Shown here: positions 1 to 7,965 of the stretch, piece after piece
Layout: each line of letters begins with the position of its first letter
Position numbering within the stretch: position 1 is the stretch's first letter
Source of the DNA: JBKDZR01 sp047971485
GTDB taxonomy: Bacteria > Pseudomonadota > Alphaproteobacteria > Rhodobacterales > Rhodobacteraceae
Reading direction: 5' to 3'
Assembly: GCA_047971485.1 (NCBI GenBank)
Contig: JBKDZR010000043.1
Coordinates: 1-64,000 of the forward strand
Length of the DNA: 64,000 nt
Made by a program: the position numbers and the translations under genes
The notes under the pieces: generated by a model
Database searches by the model: none
Told to the model about the DNA's origin: nothing
What the model saw: the letters and a program-made list of their open reading frames with translations, nothing else

Positions 1-856
1 TCGCGGTGGTCGACCGGTCCGCCTGGCCCAGCCTCAGCTGGAAGGCGCGGAGCTCGGCCCCCTGTTCCAGCATATGGGTGGCTAAGGCGTGGCGCAGCAC
101 ATGGGGGGTGACCAGCGCCGCCGAGATAGCGGCCTGTACCGCCAGGGCCTTGAGCATGCCGAACACGCGTTGTCGGGTGAAGTGGCCGGCTGCGGCGCGC
201 CCGGGGAACAGGAAGCCCGAGGGTTTTGCCCCGGCCAGCCGCTGCCGGTCCTGCTCGGCGTCCCGCGCCGTCAGCCAGGCGGCCAGGGCATCGCGGGCCG
301 GGGGTGACAGGGGTACCAGCCGTTCCTTGCCGCCCTTGCCCTTGACCAGCAGTACTGCCGGATCGCCGCGCGCGGCGGCAGCGGGCAGGGTGACCATTTC
401 GCTGACCCGCATGCCGGTGGCGTAAAGCAGTTCCATCAGGGCCACGTTGCGCAGCCGGTCGGCCTCGGTGCGGCCATGGGTTCGGGCGCGATCCAGAAGG
501 GCGGTGACCTGCGCCTCGCTGAGGGTTTTGGGCAGGCTTTTGGCCTTGGAGGGGCCCTTGATGCGGATGGCGGGATTATCGCCGCGCAGCCCTTCCTCAA
601 AGGCGAAGCGATAGATCTGCCGGATCGCGGCCAGGCGGCGGGCACGGGTGGCGGGCGACAGGCCGATGGCGTGGCAATGGGTCAGATAGGCCTCGATATC
701 GGCCCGCTCGGCGGTTTCAAAGCCGATCCCGTTTCGTCCGGCCCAGCCGAGAAAATCCTTGAGATCCCGGCCATAGGCCAGCTGCGTGTTCTGGGCGGCG
801 TCCAGTTCGGCGGCCTGGGCCTCCAGAAACCGGCTGATCCAGGCGCTGCCGGTCAT
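1..856 (-). CDS. xerD: Tyrosine recombinase XerD, C-terminus cut by window edge
   Basis: The first 285 residues of a XerC/XerD-type site-specific recombinase, which resolves chromosome dimers at dif with FtsK. The start ATG overlaps the stop of the upstream gene by 4 bases (ATGA), so the two are translationally coupled. The N-terminal SAM-like core-binding domain spans about residues 1-100 and the catalytic domain follows. Catalytic residues seen are Arg150 (ATGMRVSE), Lys174 (VKGKGGKER), His252 and Arg255 (PHVLRHA). The next catalytic position is unusual: the family motif LGHAD reads LGQAD, with Gln278. The catalytic Tyr lies beyond the edge. XerD is preferred over XerC because this operon position beside aroK is familiar in Rhodobacterales, but that is family knowledge, not proof. 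Confidence 0.88.
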   Translation of the reverse strand, partial: MTGSAWISRFLEAQAAELDAAQNTQLAYGRDLKDFLGWAGRNGIGFETAERADIEAYLTHCHAIGLSPATRARRLAAIRQIYRFAFEEGLRGDNPAIRIKGPSKAKSLPKTLSEAQVTALLDRARTHGRTEADRLRNVALMELLYATGMRVSEMVTLPAAAARGDPAVLLVKGKGGKERLVPLSPPARDALAAWLTARDAEQDRQRLAGAKPSGFLFPGRAAAGHFTRQRVFGMLKALAVQAAISAALVTPHVLRHALATHMLEQGAELRAFQLRLGQADRSTTA

Positions 857-2346
857 GGTGCGCTCAGTGACAGGTATTGCAGCGCGGCATGCCGGGCGGT
901 GCTGTGCAGACCGGCGGCGCGGAGGACCCGCAGTGCATCGGCGACGTCATCGGCATCGGCTTCGCCATCGGGTTCCAACGGGATCAGTGCGCGCAGCAGT
1001 GCTTCGCCCAGGCGGCCATCCGCCAGCGCGGCGCGATCGGCATCGGCGACACCCTTGGCGGTCAGACCCGTGGCCATGGACTGGGCAATGGCCGGGGCAG
1101 CGGCAGGCAGCGGCCTGTTCTGGGCCAAGGCGGCCAGGGCCGCTTGTCGGGGCGACAGAGCAAGACCATCCGGGGGCGGGCGGAAAGCGGCAGTTTCATT
1201 GGACACAAGCGCCAGTTCATAGGCCACCAGCGCCGCATCGCCCTGCACGTCGATCCGGCCCAACCGCGGTGCGACCATGCGTGCCAGCACCGGATAAAGG
1301 CCGGCCTGGGTCATGGCCGCACGGGTTACAGGCAGGTAGGCGCCAATGCCGGCGATACTGGCCGATGACAGGGCCACATCCAGTCGCTGCATCAGCGCCA
1401 CGCGATCCCAGACTCCGCCTGATGCAGCGGGGCGGCGGGCTGTATAGATGCCCAGCAGGACATTGGGATCCAGACTGCCGGCCCGGGCCAGGCGTTCGGC
1501 GGCTTCGATCTGGGCCTTCCAGCCGACGATATGGCGCAGGTCCGACTGGGCGTAGGACAGGGGCAGGCCGGTCAGGGGCAGGGGCTCGCCGATGGCTTCG
1601 AGCAGGCGGTAATCCAGCGGGGTGACCGGGTCCGGAACTGCGGCGGGCTGGCCGTCTTCGAACAGGTCCGGATCGAGGAAGCGGGCCAGCCGGTCCTGGG
1701 TACCGTCATCCAGTGCATTCAGGGCCGTCGCCGTTCCCAAGGTCAGGGCCGCCGTTGTCCAGCGGCCCGTCCGGGCCAGGCAAAAGATGCGTGTGGCGTA
1801 ATCGGGGGCCAGTTCCGGTTTGGCCTGAAGCGTGGCACAGCCGCGATCTTCGGATCCGGTCAACAGCAAGGTGTCGAACCACAGACGGAACAGATCCGGC
1901 TGGTTGGGGCCGGCCCGTTCGATCAGGGATTTGGCCGCCTCGACCTCGCCCAGCCGCAGCAACGTTCGGATTCGCGCAGTCAGCAACTGGCGGTCATGAT
2001 CCGTGGCCGGCGGGGTGGCCTCGATCAGCAGAAGACGGCGGAACAGGGCTTGTCCGGCGGGCAGGATCCCGGTGGGCACACGATCCAGCAGATCGACCAG
2101 GCGCGCCGGATCGGATCGTGCCCAGAGATCGGCAGGCAAACCCGCCGCGCGGGCAGGCAGGATCCCGGTGGCCTGGGGGTCCGGGGCCGCAAGCGGGGCA
2201 ACCGCGATCGGATCCACCGGGTCGATGGGCGTTGCTTTGGGTTCCGCGGCCGCCGATGTCGGGGGCAGGCCCTGGGCCAGCCCGGCGGGGACGACCAGTA
2301 GACCGATCAGCGCCAGGCAGGCGGCGCGGGCAAGATCAGGGCCCAT
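853..2346 (-). CDS. Secreted protein of unknown function, 497 aa
   Basis: I do not recognise a family. The ATG at 2346 is preferred over an upstream in-frame ATG at 2421 because it begins a typical Sec signal peptide (short charged start, then a hydrophobic run ALIGLLVVPAGLAQG). The mature protein is rich in Ala, Leu and Pro and looks mostly helical, with a low-complexity Pro/Ala segment after the signal, so a periplasmic solenoid or scaffold is possible. The start overlaps the preceding small membrane gene by 11 bases and the stop overlaps xerD by 4 bases, which argues for a three-gene transcript. No catalytic motif is visible. Confidence 0.7.
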   Translation of the reverse strand: MGPDLARAACLALIGLLVVPAGLAQGLPPTSAAAEPKATPIDPVDPIAVAPLAAPDPQATGILPARAAGLPADLWARSDPARLVDLLDRVPTGILPAGQALFRRLLLIEATPPATDHDRQLLTARIRTLLRLGEVEAAKSLIERAGPNQPDLFRLWFDTLLLTGSEDRGCATLQAKPELAPDYATRIFCLARTGRWTTAALTLGTATALNALDDGTQDRLARFLDPDLFEDGQPAAVPDPVTPLDYRLLEAIGEPLPLTGLPLSYAQSDLRHIVGWKAQIEAAERLARAGSLDPNVLLGIYTARRPAASGGVWDRVALMQRLDVALSSASIAGIGAYLPVTRAAMTQAGLYPVLARMVAPRLGRIDVQGDAALVAYELALVSNETAAFRPPPDGLALSPRQAALAALAQNRPLPAAAPAIAQSMATGLTAKGVADADRAALADGRLGEALLRALIPLEPDGEADADDVADALRVLRAAGLHSTARHAALQYLSLSAP

Positions 2347-2467
2347 CGATCTGGATGGGGATGCGAATCTCGGTCTGGTTCGGGCTGAGATCGCCCAGAT
2401 AGGCAAAAGCCAGCAGCCCAAGGGCGGCCAGAACGATAAGATAGAACAGAACTTTGAAGAGTTTCAC
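2336..2467 (-). CDS. Small single-pass membrane protein, 43 aa
   Basis: A GTG start at 2467 follows an AGAGG ribosome-binding sequence. The product opens with KLFKVLFYLIVLAALGLLAF, one transmembrane helix, followed by a short polar tail ending near IPIQIDGP. It overlaps the next gene by 11 bases and is the first gene of the leftward operon ending in xerD. Longer in-frame starts exist upstream but would cross the divergent promoter region and add a non-hydrophobic leader. Function unknown. Confidence 0.6.
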   Translation of the reverse strand: MKLFKVLFYLIVLAALGLLAFAYLGDLSPNQTEIRIPIQIDGP

Positions 2468-2497
2468 CCGGGCCCGCCTCTTTTTTCCGCCGGTGCT

Positions 2498-2526
2498 TTG
2501 ACGGCTTGGCGGCAAGTATATATGGG
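2498..2526 (+). promoter_or_regulatory. Candidate sigma-70 promoter for aroK-aroB
   Basis: TTGACG (2498-2503) and TATGGG (2521-2526) are separated by 17 bases, upstream of the aroK start at 2589 and in the gap between divergent operons. The match is by eye only. Confidence 0.4.
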
Positions 2527-2588
2527 ATCGGAACGAAGACCACCTGTAACACTCATTTATGGACAAAAGGCGATAGGAACCGGCGCAC

Positions 2589-3149
2589 GTGCCTCATCAA
2601 CTGCAGAAGACCGTCGTTCTGGTGGGAATGATGGGGGCCGGCAAGACCGCCGTCGGCAGTACCGTGGCGCGCAAGCTGTCGGTTCCCTTCATCGATCAGG
2701 ACGAAGAAATCGAGGCTGCGGCCAACAGCACCATCGCGGAACTGTTCCGCGATTATGGCGAGGCCTTTTTCCGCGAAAAGGAGACCCAGGTTCTGGGCCG
2801 CCTGTTGCGTGAGGCGCCGATGATCCTGTCCACCGGCGGCGGGGCCTTCATGTCTGAGACGAACCGCACCCTGATTGCCGAGCGGGGGGTTGCGGTCTGG
2901 CTGAAGGCCGATCTGGATCTTCTGTGGACGCGGGTCAGGCATCGTTCGACCCGGCCTCTCTTGCGTACGGCTAATCCGTTCGAGACGCTGAAAGGGCTGG
3001 CCGAGATCCGCAACCCGGTTTACGCGCTGGCGCCGGTTCACGTGCAGGCGCAGCCCGGGTATTCCGTTGAACAGATGGCCAATGCGGTGATCGCGAAATT
3101 GGCCGAAACCCCCGAGATCTTGAGGATGAACCAGGATGCTGCCCGTTGA
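2589..3149 (+). CDS. aroK: Shikimate kinase
   Basis: 186 aa; phosphorylates shikimate with ATP to shikimate-3-phosphate in aromatic amino acid synthesis, in the cytoplasm. The Walker A motif GMMGAGKT is at residues 13-20. The substrate-binding Asp region FIDQDEEIE follows at about 35-43, then the STGGGAF motif and the lid region with RSTRPLL. The start is GTG at 2589 with an AGGA ribosome-binding sequence upstream. The 3' end overlaps aroB by 14 bases, so the two adjacent-pathway enzymes are co-transcribed and probably translationally coupled. Confidence 0.96.
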   Translation: MPHQLQKTVVLVGMMGAGKTAVGSTVARKLSVPFIDQDEEIEAAANSTIAELFRDYGEAFFREKETQVLGRLLREAPMILSTGGGAFMSETNRTLIAERGVAVWLKADLDLLWTRVRHRSTRPLLRTANPFETLKGLAEIRNPVYALAPVHVQAQPGYSVEQMANAVIAKLAETPEILRMNQDAAR

Positions 3150-4263
3150 AACCGTCCATGTGCCCCTGGGGGGGCGTGCCTATGATGTGCGGATCGGCAA
3201 TGGCCTGATCGCCGGGGCGGGGGCCCATATTGCCCCGCTGCTGCGCCGGCCCCGGGTGGCTGTGATCAGCGATGAGCATGTCGCCGCGCTGCATCTGGCC
3301 CCGTTGCAGGCCGGGTTGAAGGCGGCCGGGATCGCCAGCAGCGCGCTGACCCTGCCGGCCGGCGAGGCGACCAAATCCTGGCCGCAGTTCACCCGCACGG
3401 TTGAATGGTTGCTGGCCGAAAAGGTCGAACGCCATGACATTGTTGTGGCCTTGGGCGGTGGGGTGATCGGCGATCTGGTCGGCTTCGCGGCGGCTGTGCT
3501 GCGCCGCGGCGTGCGTTTCGTTCAGATCCCGACCAGCCTGCTGGCGCAGGTGGACAGCTCGGTTGGCGGCAAGACCGGGATCAACGCCCCCCAGGGCAAG
3601 AACCTGATCGGCGCCTTTCATCAGCCCAGCCTGGTTCTGGCCGATATCGGTGTGCTTGATACGCTGAGCGGACGGGATTTTCTGGCCGGCTATGGCGAGG
3701 TGGTGAAATACGGGCTTCTCGGCGATGAGGCCTTTTTCGACTGGCTGGAAGAGGCCGGTCCGGCCCTTGCGGCGGGGGACAAGGCGGCGCGGGCCCGTGC
3801 GGTGCGGCGCTCGGTGGAGATGAAGGCCGAAATCGTCGTGCGCGACGAGACGGAACAAGGTAACCGTGCGTTGCTCAATCTCGGGCACACGTTTTGCCAT
3901 GCGCTGGAGGCGGCGACCGGCTATTCGGATCGGCTGTTGCATGGCGAAGGCGTGGCGATCGGCTGTGCCCTGGCCTTTGACCTGTCGGCCCGGCTGGGCC
4001 TGTGCGCGCAGGAAGATCCCAGCCGGGTGCGGGCGCATCTGGTGGCCATGGGGATGAAAACCGATCTGGCCGACATTCCCGGCGAATTGCCCGGGGCCGA
4101 GGGGCTGATTGCGCTGATGGCCCAGGACAAGAAGGTGGTGGATGGGCGGTTACGCTTTATCCTGGCCCGGGGGATCGGGCGGGCCTTTGTCACCGATCAG
4201 GTCCCGGCCGACCTGCTGCATCGCGTTCTGGAGGATGCGCTGGCGATCCGCGCCCGGGCCTGA
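3136..4263 (+). CDS. aroB: 3-dehydroquinate synthase
   Basis: 375 aa; converts DAHP to 3-dehydroquinate, an NAD- and divalent-metal-dependent step of the shikimate pathway. The NAD-binding segment GGGVIGDLVGF is at about residues 105-115, followed by the hallmark PTSLLAQVDSSVGGKTGIN. The metal-site region with GHTFCHALE and HGEGVAIG lies further on. Length is normal for the family. It overlaps aroK by 14 bases. A GC-rich hairpin covers the stop codon, between this gene and convergent ssb. Confidence 0.97.
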   Translation: MLPVETVHVPLGGRAYDVRIGNGLIAGAGAHIAPLLRRPRVAVISDEHVAALHLAPLQAGLKAAGIASSALTLPAGEATKSWPQFTRTVEWLLAEKVERHDIVVALGGGVIGDLVGFAAAVLRRGVRFVQIPTSLLAQVDSSVGGKTGINAPQGKNLIGAFHQPSLVLADIGVLDTLSGRDFLAGYGEVVKYGLLGDEAFFDWLEEAGPALAAGDKAARARAVRRSVEMKAEIVVRDETEQGNRALLNLGHTFCHALEAATGYSDRLLHGEGVAIGCALAFDLSARLGLCAQEDPSRVRAHLVAMGMKTDLADIPGELPGAEGLIALMAQDKKVVDGRLRFILARGIGRAFVTDQVPADLLHRVLEDALAIRARA

Positions 4264-4275
4264 AGACCGGGCGCG
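4249..4275. terminator. GC-rich hairpin between convergent aroB and ssb
   Basis: A perfect 9-bp stem, CGCGCCCGG at 4249-4257 with CCGGGCGCG at 4267-4275, encloses a 9-base loop that includes the aroB stop. Its position between converging genes suits a bidirectional stop signal, but neither side has a clear T-run. Confidence 0.4.
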
Positions 4276-4284
4276 ACCACGGAC

Positions 4285-4806
4285 TCAGAACGGAATGTCG
4301 TCGTCTTCGATGCCCGAAGACGGGGCCGGCTGACCGCCGCCGCCGCTGCGCCCGCCACCCGAGGAATACCCCCCGCCGCCCCCGCCATAGCCGCCGCGAT
4401 CATCGCCGTATCCGCCGGAACTGTCCCCGCCGCCCATGCCGCCGCCGCCTTCGCCGCGGCCGCCCAGCATGGTCAGTTCGCCGCGATAAGGGCGCAGGAC
4501 AACCTCGGTCGAATAGCGATCCTGACCGGATTGATCCTGCCATTTGCGGGTTTCCAGCTGGCCCTCGATATAGACTGTGGATCCCTTGCGCAGGTATTGC
4601 TCGGCGACCCGGGCGAGGGGTTCGGAAAAGATCGCCACGCTGTGCCATTCGGTGCGTTCACGGTTCTCGCCGGTATTGCGATCGCGCCAGCGTTCCGAGG
4701 TTGCGATCCGCAGGTTCACCACCTTGCCGCCGTTCTGGAAGGTGCGCACCTCGGGGTCGCGCCCGAGATTGCCCACCAGAATGACCTTGTTCACCGATCC
4801 CGCCAT
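4285..4806 (-). CDS. ssb: Single-stranded DNA-binding protein
   Basis: 173 aa. The OB-fold DNA-binding domain covers about residues 1-112, starting MAGSVNKVILVGNLGRDPEV and including the conserved RTEWHSVAIF segment. A Gly/Ser-rich flexible linker follows, and then the conserved acidic tip DDDIPF that recruits partner proteins in replication and repair. It is monocistronic here, convergent with aroB, and divergent from the lytic transglycosylase gene. Confidence 0.97.
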   Translation of the reverse strand: MAGSVNKVILVGNLGRDPEVRTFQNGGKVVNLRIATSERWRDRNTGENRERTEWHSVAIFSEPLARVAEQYLRKGSTVYIEGQLETRKWQDQSGQDRYSTEVVLRPYRGELTMLGGRGEGGGGMGGGDSSGGYGDDRGGYGGGGGGYSSGGGRSGGGGQPAPSSGIEDDDIPF

Positions 4807-4955
4807 GTTCGCGTCCTTTCGAGAGTCTCTGTCCCCCTTTTACCGAAACGGTGCGCGGCTGCAACGTGCTGCGGACCCGGGGCTGTTGAAAGGCTGGATT
4901 TCAGCCGGGGCTGACGATAAGGTCGCCGCAGGTTGACATGCGACGGAGAGGCAGT

Positions 4956-5567
4956 GTGAAACGGGCAGACATCGCAGCCGTGATGGCTGTGGTCATTGCG
5001 TCGATCCCGGCGTATGCGGGCGCTGCGGACAGTGCGACCAGTCGCAGCCGGGGGGCGATCTTCAGCAAGCAAACCGCCTTTCTGGATGGGCGGGCAGCGG
5101 TTCAATACGAGAACTCGGATCGTCTGAGGCCACAGAACAGTTTTGACAGCTTTCCGAACGTGCCAGATCTGGCCATCACCCGTGGTAACGCGAAGATGCG
5201 CAAGCTGTATCAGCCGATGGCCGAGGCGGCGGCGCGCAAGCATGGGGTGCCGGAACGGATTTTCGTACGGCTGGTTCAGCAGGAAAGCGCGTGGAATCCG
5301 CGTGCCGTGAGCCACAAGGGGGCGATCGGGCTGGCTCAGCTGATGCCCCAGACCGCCCGTCATCTGGGGGTCGATCCGCAGGATCCGAAACAGAACCTGG
5401 AGGGCGGGGCGCGGTATTTGCGGCGCCAGTACGAAGCCTTCGGAAGCTGGATGCTGGCGCTGGCCGCCTATAATGCCGGGCCGGGTGCGGTGGAAAAGCA
5501 CAAGGGAGTGCCCCCCTATCGCGAGACCAAGAATTACGTGAAGGTCATTCTGGGCTTGCCGGGGTGA
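4956..5567 (+). CDS. Lytic transglycosylase (SLT domain)
   Basis: About 203 aa from a GTG at 4956, chosen because GGAGAGG lies 5 bases upstream; an ATG at 4938 would lack a site. A hydrophobic N-terminal segment ending near AYAGAA is a signal peptide, so the enzyme acts on peptidoglycan in the periplasm. The SLT fold is at about residues 85-200, with catalytic Glu110 in QQESAWNPRAVS, then GLAQLMPQTA and LALAAYNAGPGAV. It resembles the single-domain transglycosylases common in alphaproteobacteria. No secretion-system or phage genes adjoin it. Confidence 0.92.
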   Translation: MKRADIAAVMAVVIASIPAYAGAADSATSRSRGAIFSKQTAFLDGRAAVQYENSDRLRPQNSFDSFPNVPDLAITRGNAKMRKLYQPMAEAAARKHGVPERIFVRLVQQESAWNPRAVSHKGAIGLAQLMPQTARHLGVDPQDPKQNLEGGARYLRRQYEAFGSWMLALAAYNAGPGAVEKHKGVPPYRETKNYVKVILGLPG

Positions 5568-5925
5568 GGCGCGTTGCATTGCATGTTGAAATCATGTCGC
5601 GACAAGGCTGATAGGGATTTTTCAATTAACAAGCGTGTTCAATCAATGCGCTATGGTGTTTGCAGAGATTTGGAATGATCTGGAAACACTAACCTCTACA
5701 CCCTGTTTGTATGGCCATTCTCTCGGCATGGATTGGCGCAACAGTTTGAAAGCGCTGTGTCCTGATAGGGGGGGTGCAGCCCTTCCTTCGACCAGGTCGT
5801 GCCACGTTCATTCGTATTCACACGATGCGCGCTAAGTCTTTGACAACGCATGTTCGATGAGCAGAAAGCCGGCATCCATTTTTGGGCAACATGCTCTAAG
5901 GTGCCGAAACAAGGGCAGGAAGAAA
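5568..5925. other. 358-base intergenic region
   Basis: No convincing gene. A 66-codon open frame at 5635-5835 has no ribosome-binding site or recognisable motif. The right half holds a copy of a dispersed palindromic repeat (5797-5900) that recurs near 59.7 kb. The left part is richer in A and T than the flanking genes. Confidence 0.6.
5797..5900. repeat. Dispersed intergenic repeat, copy A
   Basis: Related over about 105 bases to 59696-59802. Shared blocks are CGTTCA-TCGTATTCACACGA, GTCTTTGACA and ATGCTCTAA, in the same order and spacing. Terminal inverted parts remain (TCGTG with CACGA; ATGTT with AACAT), but this copy is more eroded than the other. The blocks resemble a repeat family that I recall from alphaproteobacterial intergenic regions; this needs a genome search. 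Confidence 0.65.
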
Positions 5926-7038
5926 TCAGCCGGCTTTGTGGAAATCCCGGATCACCTGAATGATCCTGTCGACATCTGCATCTTCCAGGGTTGGATAGAG
6001 CGGCAGGGTCAGCAGGCGGGGGTACTGGGCCTCGGCGACGGGCAGGACCGGACGATTTCCGTAGCAGTCATAAAGATGAATCGGCGTGTAATGCACCCCC
6101 GAAGCAATCCCGTGGCTTTCCAGTTCGCTGCTCAGGTCATCGCGCCGATCACAGCGAATACAGAACATGTGCCAACTGGACCGGAATGTTTCATCGTCGT
6201 CCGCAGGCAGATCAATCTGGTCGATATTGGCCAGTCCGGCCTGATAGCGGCGCACGATATCATGCCGCTTGTCATTCATGTCCTTCAGTCGGCGCAACTG
6301 GACCAGGCCCAAGGCTGCGGCGATGTCGTTCATGTGACACTTGAGGCCGATTTCCTCAAGGTTGTAGTTCCAGCGGTAGCTGCGATCCAGGTCCGTGCGA
6401 TCCCATGTTGACCGGTCGATCCCTAGCCAGCGCAGGGACATGGCGCGCTTGGCCCATTGATCGTTTTTTGTGGTCACCATCCCGCCATCGCCCGTGGCCA
6501 GGTTCTTGACTGCCTGAAACGAGAAGCAGCCGATATCGCCCAATCCCCCCACGGGCTGCCCGCGATAGTGGGATCCGGCGGCATGGGCGCAATCCTCAAT
6601 CACCGGGATATCTTTGGCGACCGCGCGAATGCCATCCAGATCCACGGGGCGGCCGCTGTGATGAACCACCACGATGGCCTTGGTACGCCGCGTGATCTTG
6701 CGGGCGACATCTTCGGGGTCGATGTTCAAAGTGATCGGGTCCACATCCGCGAAGACCGGCGTTCCCAGATTGTAGGCCACGACATGCGCGGTCGACACGA
6801 AGGTCATTGTGGGCACGATGACTTCGTCACCCAGACCGATATCCAGCAGGCGCACCGCGATATCCAGAGCAGCGGTACAGGAATTCATGCCAATGGCATG
6901 GGGAACCGCCGCGAATTTTGCGAATTCCTCTTCAAACTGCTTGGTTTTCGGCCCCAGCCCAATCCAACCGCTGCGAAGAACTTCGGCGACAGCGTCAACT
7001 TCCTCATCACCGAAAGCAGGCCTAAAAATTGGGATCAT
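5926..7038 (-). CDS. DegT/DnrJ/EryC1/StrS-family sugar aminotransferase
   Basis: 370 aa, PLP-dependent. This family transaminates keto-sugars on nucleotide carriers, typically for O-antigen, capsule or glycan synthesis. Visible features are the N-terminal substrate loop with RSGWIGLGPKT, the PLP-ring Asp149 in VIEDCAHA, and the Schiff-base Lys178 in FSFQAVKNLATGDGG. The C-terminal HYTPIHLYDCY motif is typical. Length is normal. No other sugar-nucleotide gene lies in the window, so the substrate cannot be inferred. The upstream 150 bases are AT-rich, unlike neighbouring intergenic DNA, which hints at acquisition. Confidence 0.9.
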   Translation of the reverse strand: MIPIFRPAFGDEEVDAVAEVLRSGWIGLGPKTKQFEEEFAKFAAVPHAIGMNSCTAALDIAVRLLDIGLGDEVIVPTMTFVSTAHVVAYNLGTPVFADVDPITLNIDPEDVARKITRRTKAIVVVHHSGRPVDLDGIRAVAKDIPVIEDCAHAAGSHYRGQPVGGLGDIGCFSFQAVKNLATGDGGMVTTKNDQWAKRAMSLRWLGIDRSTWDRTDLDRSYRWNYNLEEIGLKCHMNDIAAALGLVQLRRLKDMNDKRHDIVRRYQAGLANIDQIDLPADDDETFRSSWHMFCIRCDRRDDLSSELESHGIASGVHYTPIHLYDCYGNRPVLPVAEAQYPRLLTLPLYPTLEDADVDRIIQVIRDFHKAG

Positions 7039-7299
7039 TTTATATTTATCTTTCAGTGTTTTCTGCCGTTTTGCGGTGCTCTTAACACTTATCTGCAGTG
7101 TCTGAAGGTTGGCTTAAAATACAGGCCTTATCAACCGCAATCCACGGGGTGATGATAAAACTTTATGATTATTTCTGTATTTTGGCACATGCCTTGATCC
7201 CGCAAACGGGTTCGGCAAAAGGGGAATACGGCCTTTTCGGGGGACCGGGCAGGCCCAAACCGTCCCCGTCCTGACAAAGGGCAGGGCGGATGGGGTGGA

Positions 7300-7863
7300 T
7301 CAGTCCTTGCCGCGGGCTAGGGCGGCAACACCGGTGCGGGCAACCTCGACCAGGCCGAGGGGGCGCATCAGGTCGGTAAAGGCATCAACCTTGTCCGGCG
7401 TGCCGGTGATTTCAAAGACAAAGCTTTCCAGTGAGGTATCGACCACCTTTGCACGAAAGATATCGGCGATGCGCAGGGCCTCAACCCGGTGATCGCCTTC
7501 GCCGGCGACCTTGATCAACGCCAGTTCGCGTTCCACGGAACTGCCCTCGACCGTCAGGTCATGAACCTCGTGGACGGGGACCATGCGTTCCAGCTGGGCC
7601 TTGATCTGCTGGATCACCTGGGGGGTCCCGGTAGTGACGATGGTGATCCGCGACAGATGCCCGGCATGGTCGGTCTCGGCCACGGTCAAGCTGTCGATAT
7701 TGTAGCCGCGCCCGGAGAACAGGCCGATCACCCGGGCCAGAACGCCGCTTTCGTTATCCACCAGCACGGCGATGGTGTGGCGTTCCAACACTTCGCTCAT
7801 ATGCGACCGCAGATCATAGGCCGAATGTTTCGAGGCGCCCTTGCGGATTTTCAGTGCAGACAT
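7300..7863 (-). CDS. ilvN: Acetolactate synthase small (regulatory) subunit
   Basis: 187 aa from the ATG at 7863, which has GGGGAG at good spacing; an ATG two codons earlier (7869) is the alternative. An ACT domain at about residues 28-100 (HTIAVLVDNESGVLARVIGLF) binds valine in this family and gives feedback inhibition. The C-terminal domain that activates the catalytic subunit follows. Its partner ilvB lies upstream on the same strand but about 1.46 kb away, with a broken transporter gene in between, so it may have its own promoter or depend on readthrough. Confidence 0.95.
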   Translation of the reverse strand: MSALKIRKGASKHSAYDLRSHMSEVLERHTIAVLVDNESGVLARVIGLFSGRGYNIDSLTVAETDHAGHLSRITIVTTGTPQVIQQIKAQLERMVPVHEVHDLTVEGSSVERELALIKVAGEGDHRVEALRIADIFRAKVVDTSLESFVFEITGTPDKVDAFTDLMRPLGLVEVARTGVAALARGKD

Positions 7864-7965
7864 GTTCATCGCTCCCCACCTGTCACGTGCCGATCGCCCG
7901 GCTTTACCGTGGAGCCGGGCGGGATTGAAGTGGTTTCTGTCGCGCCGACCGGGGTCAGCGGGAAA

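Noticed and set aside
5635..5835. A 66-codon open frame after the lytic transglycosylase
   Set aside because: No ribosome-binding site or family resemblance, and it runs into the dispersed repeat.
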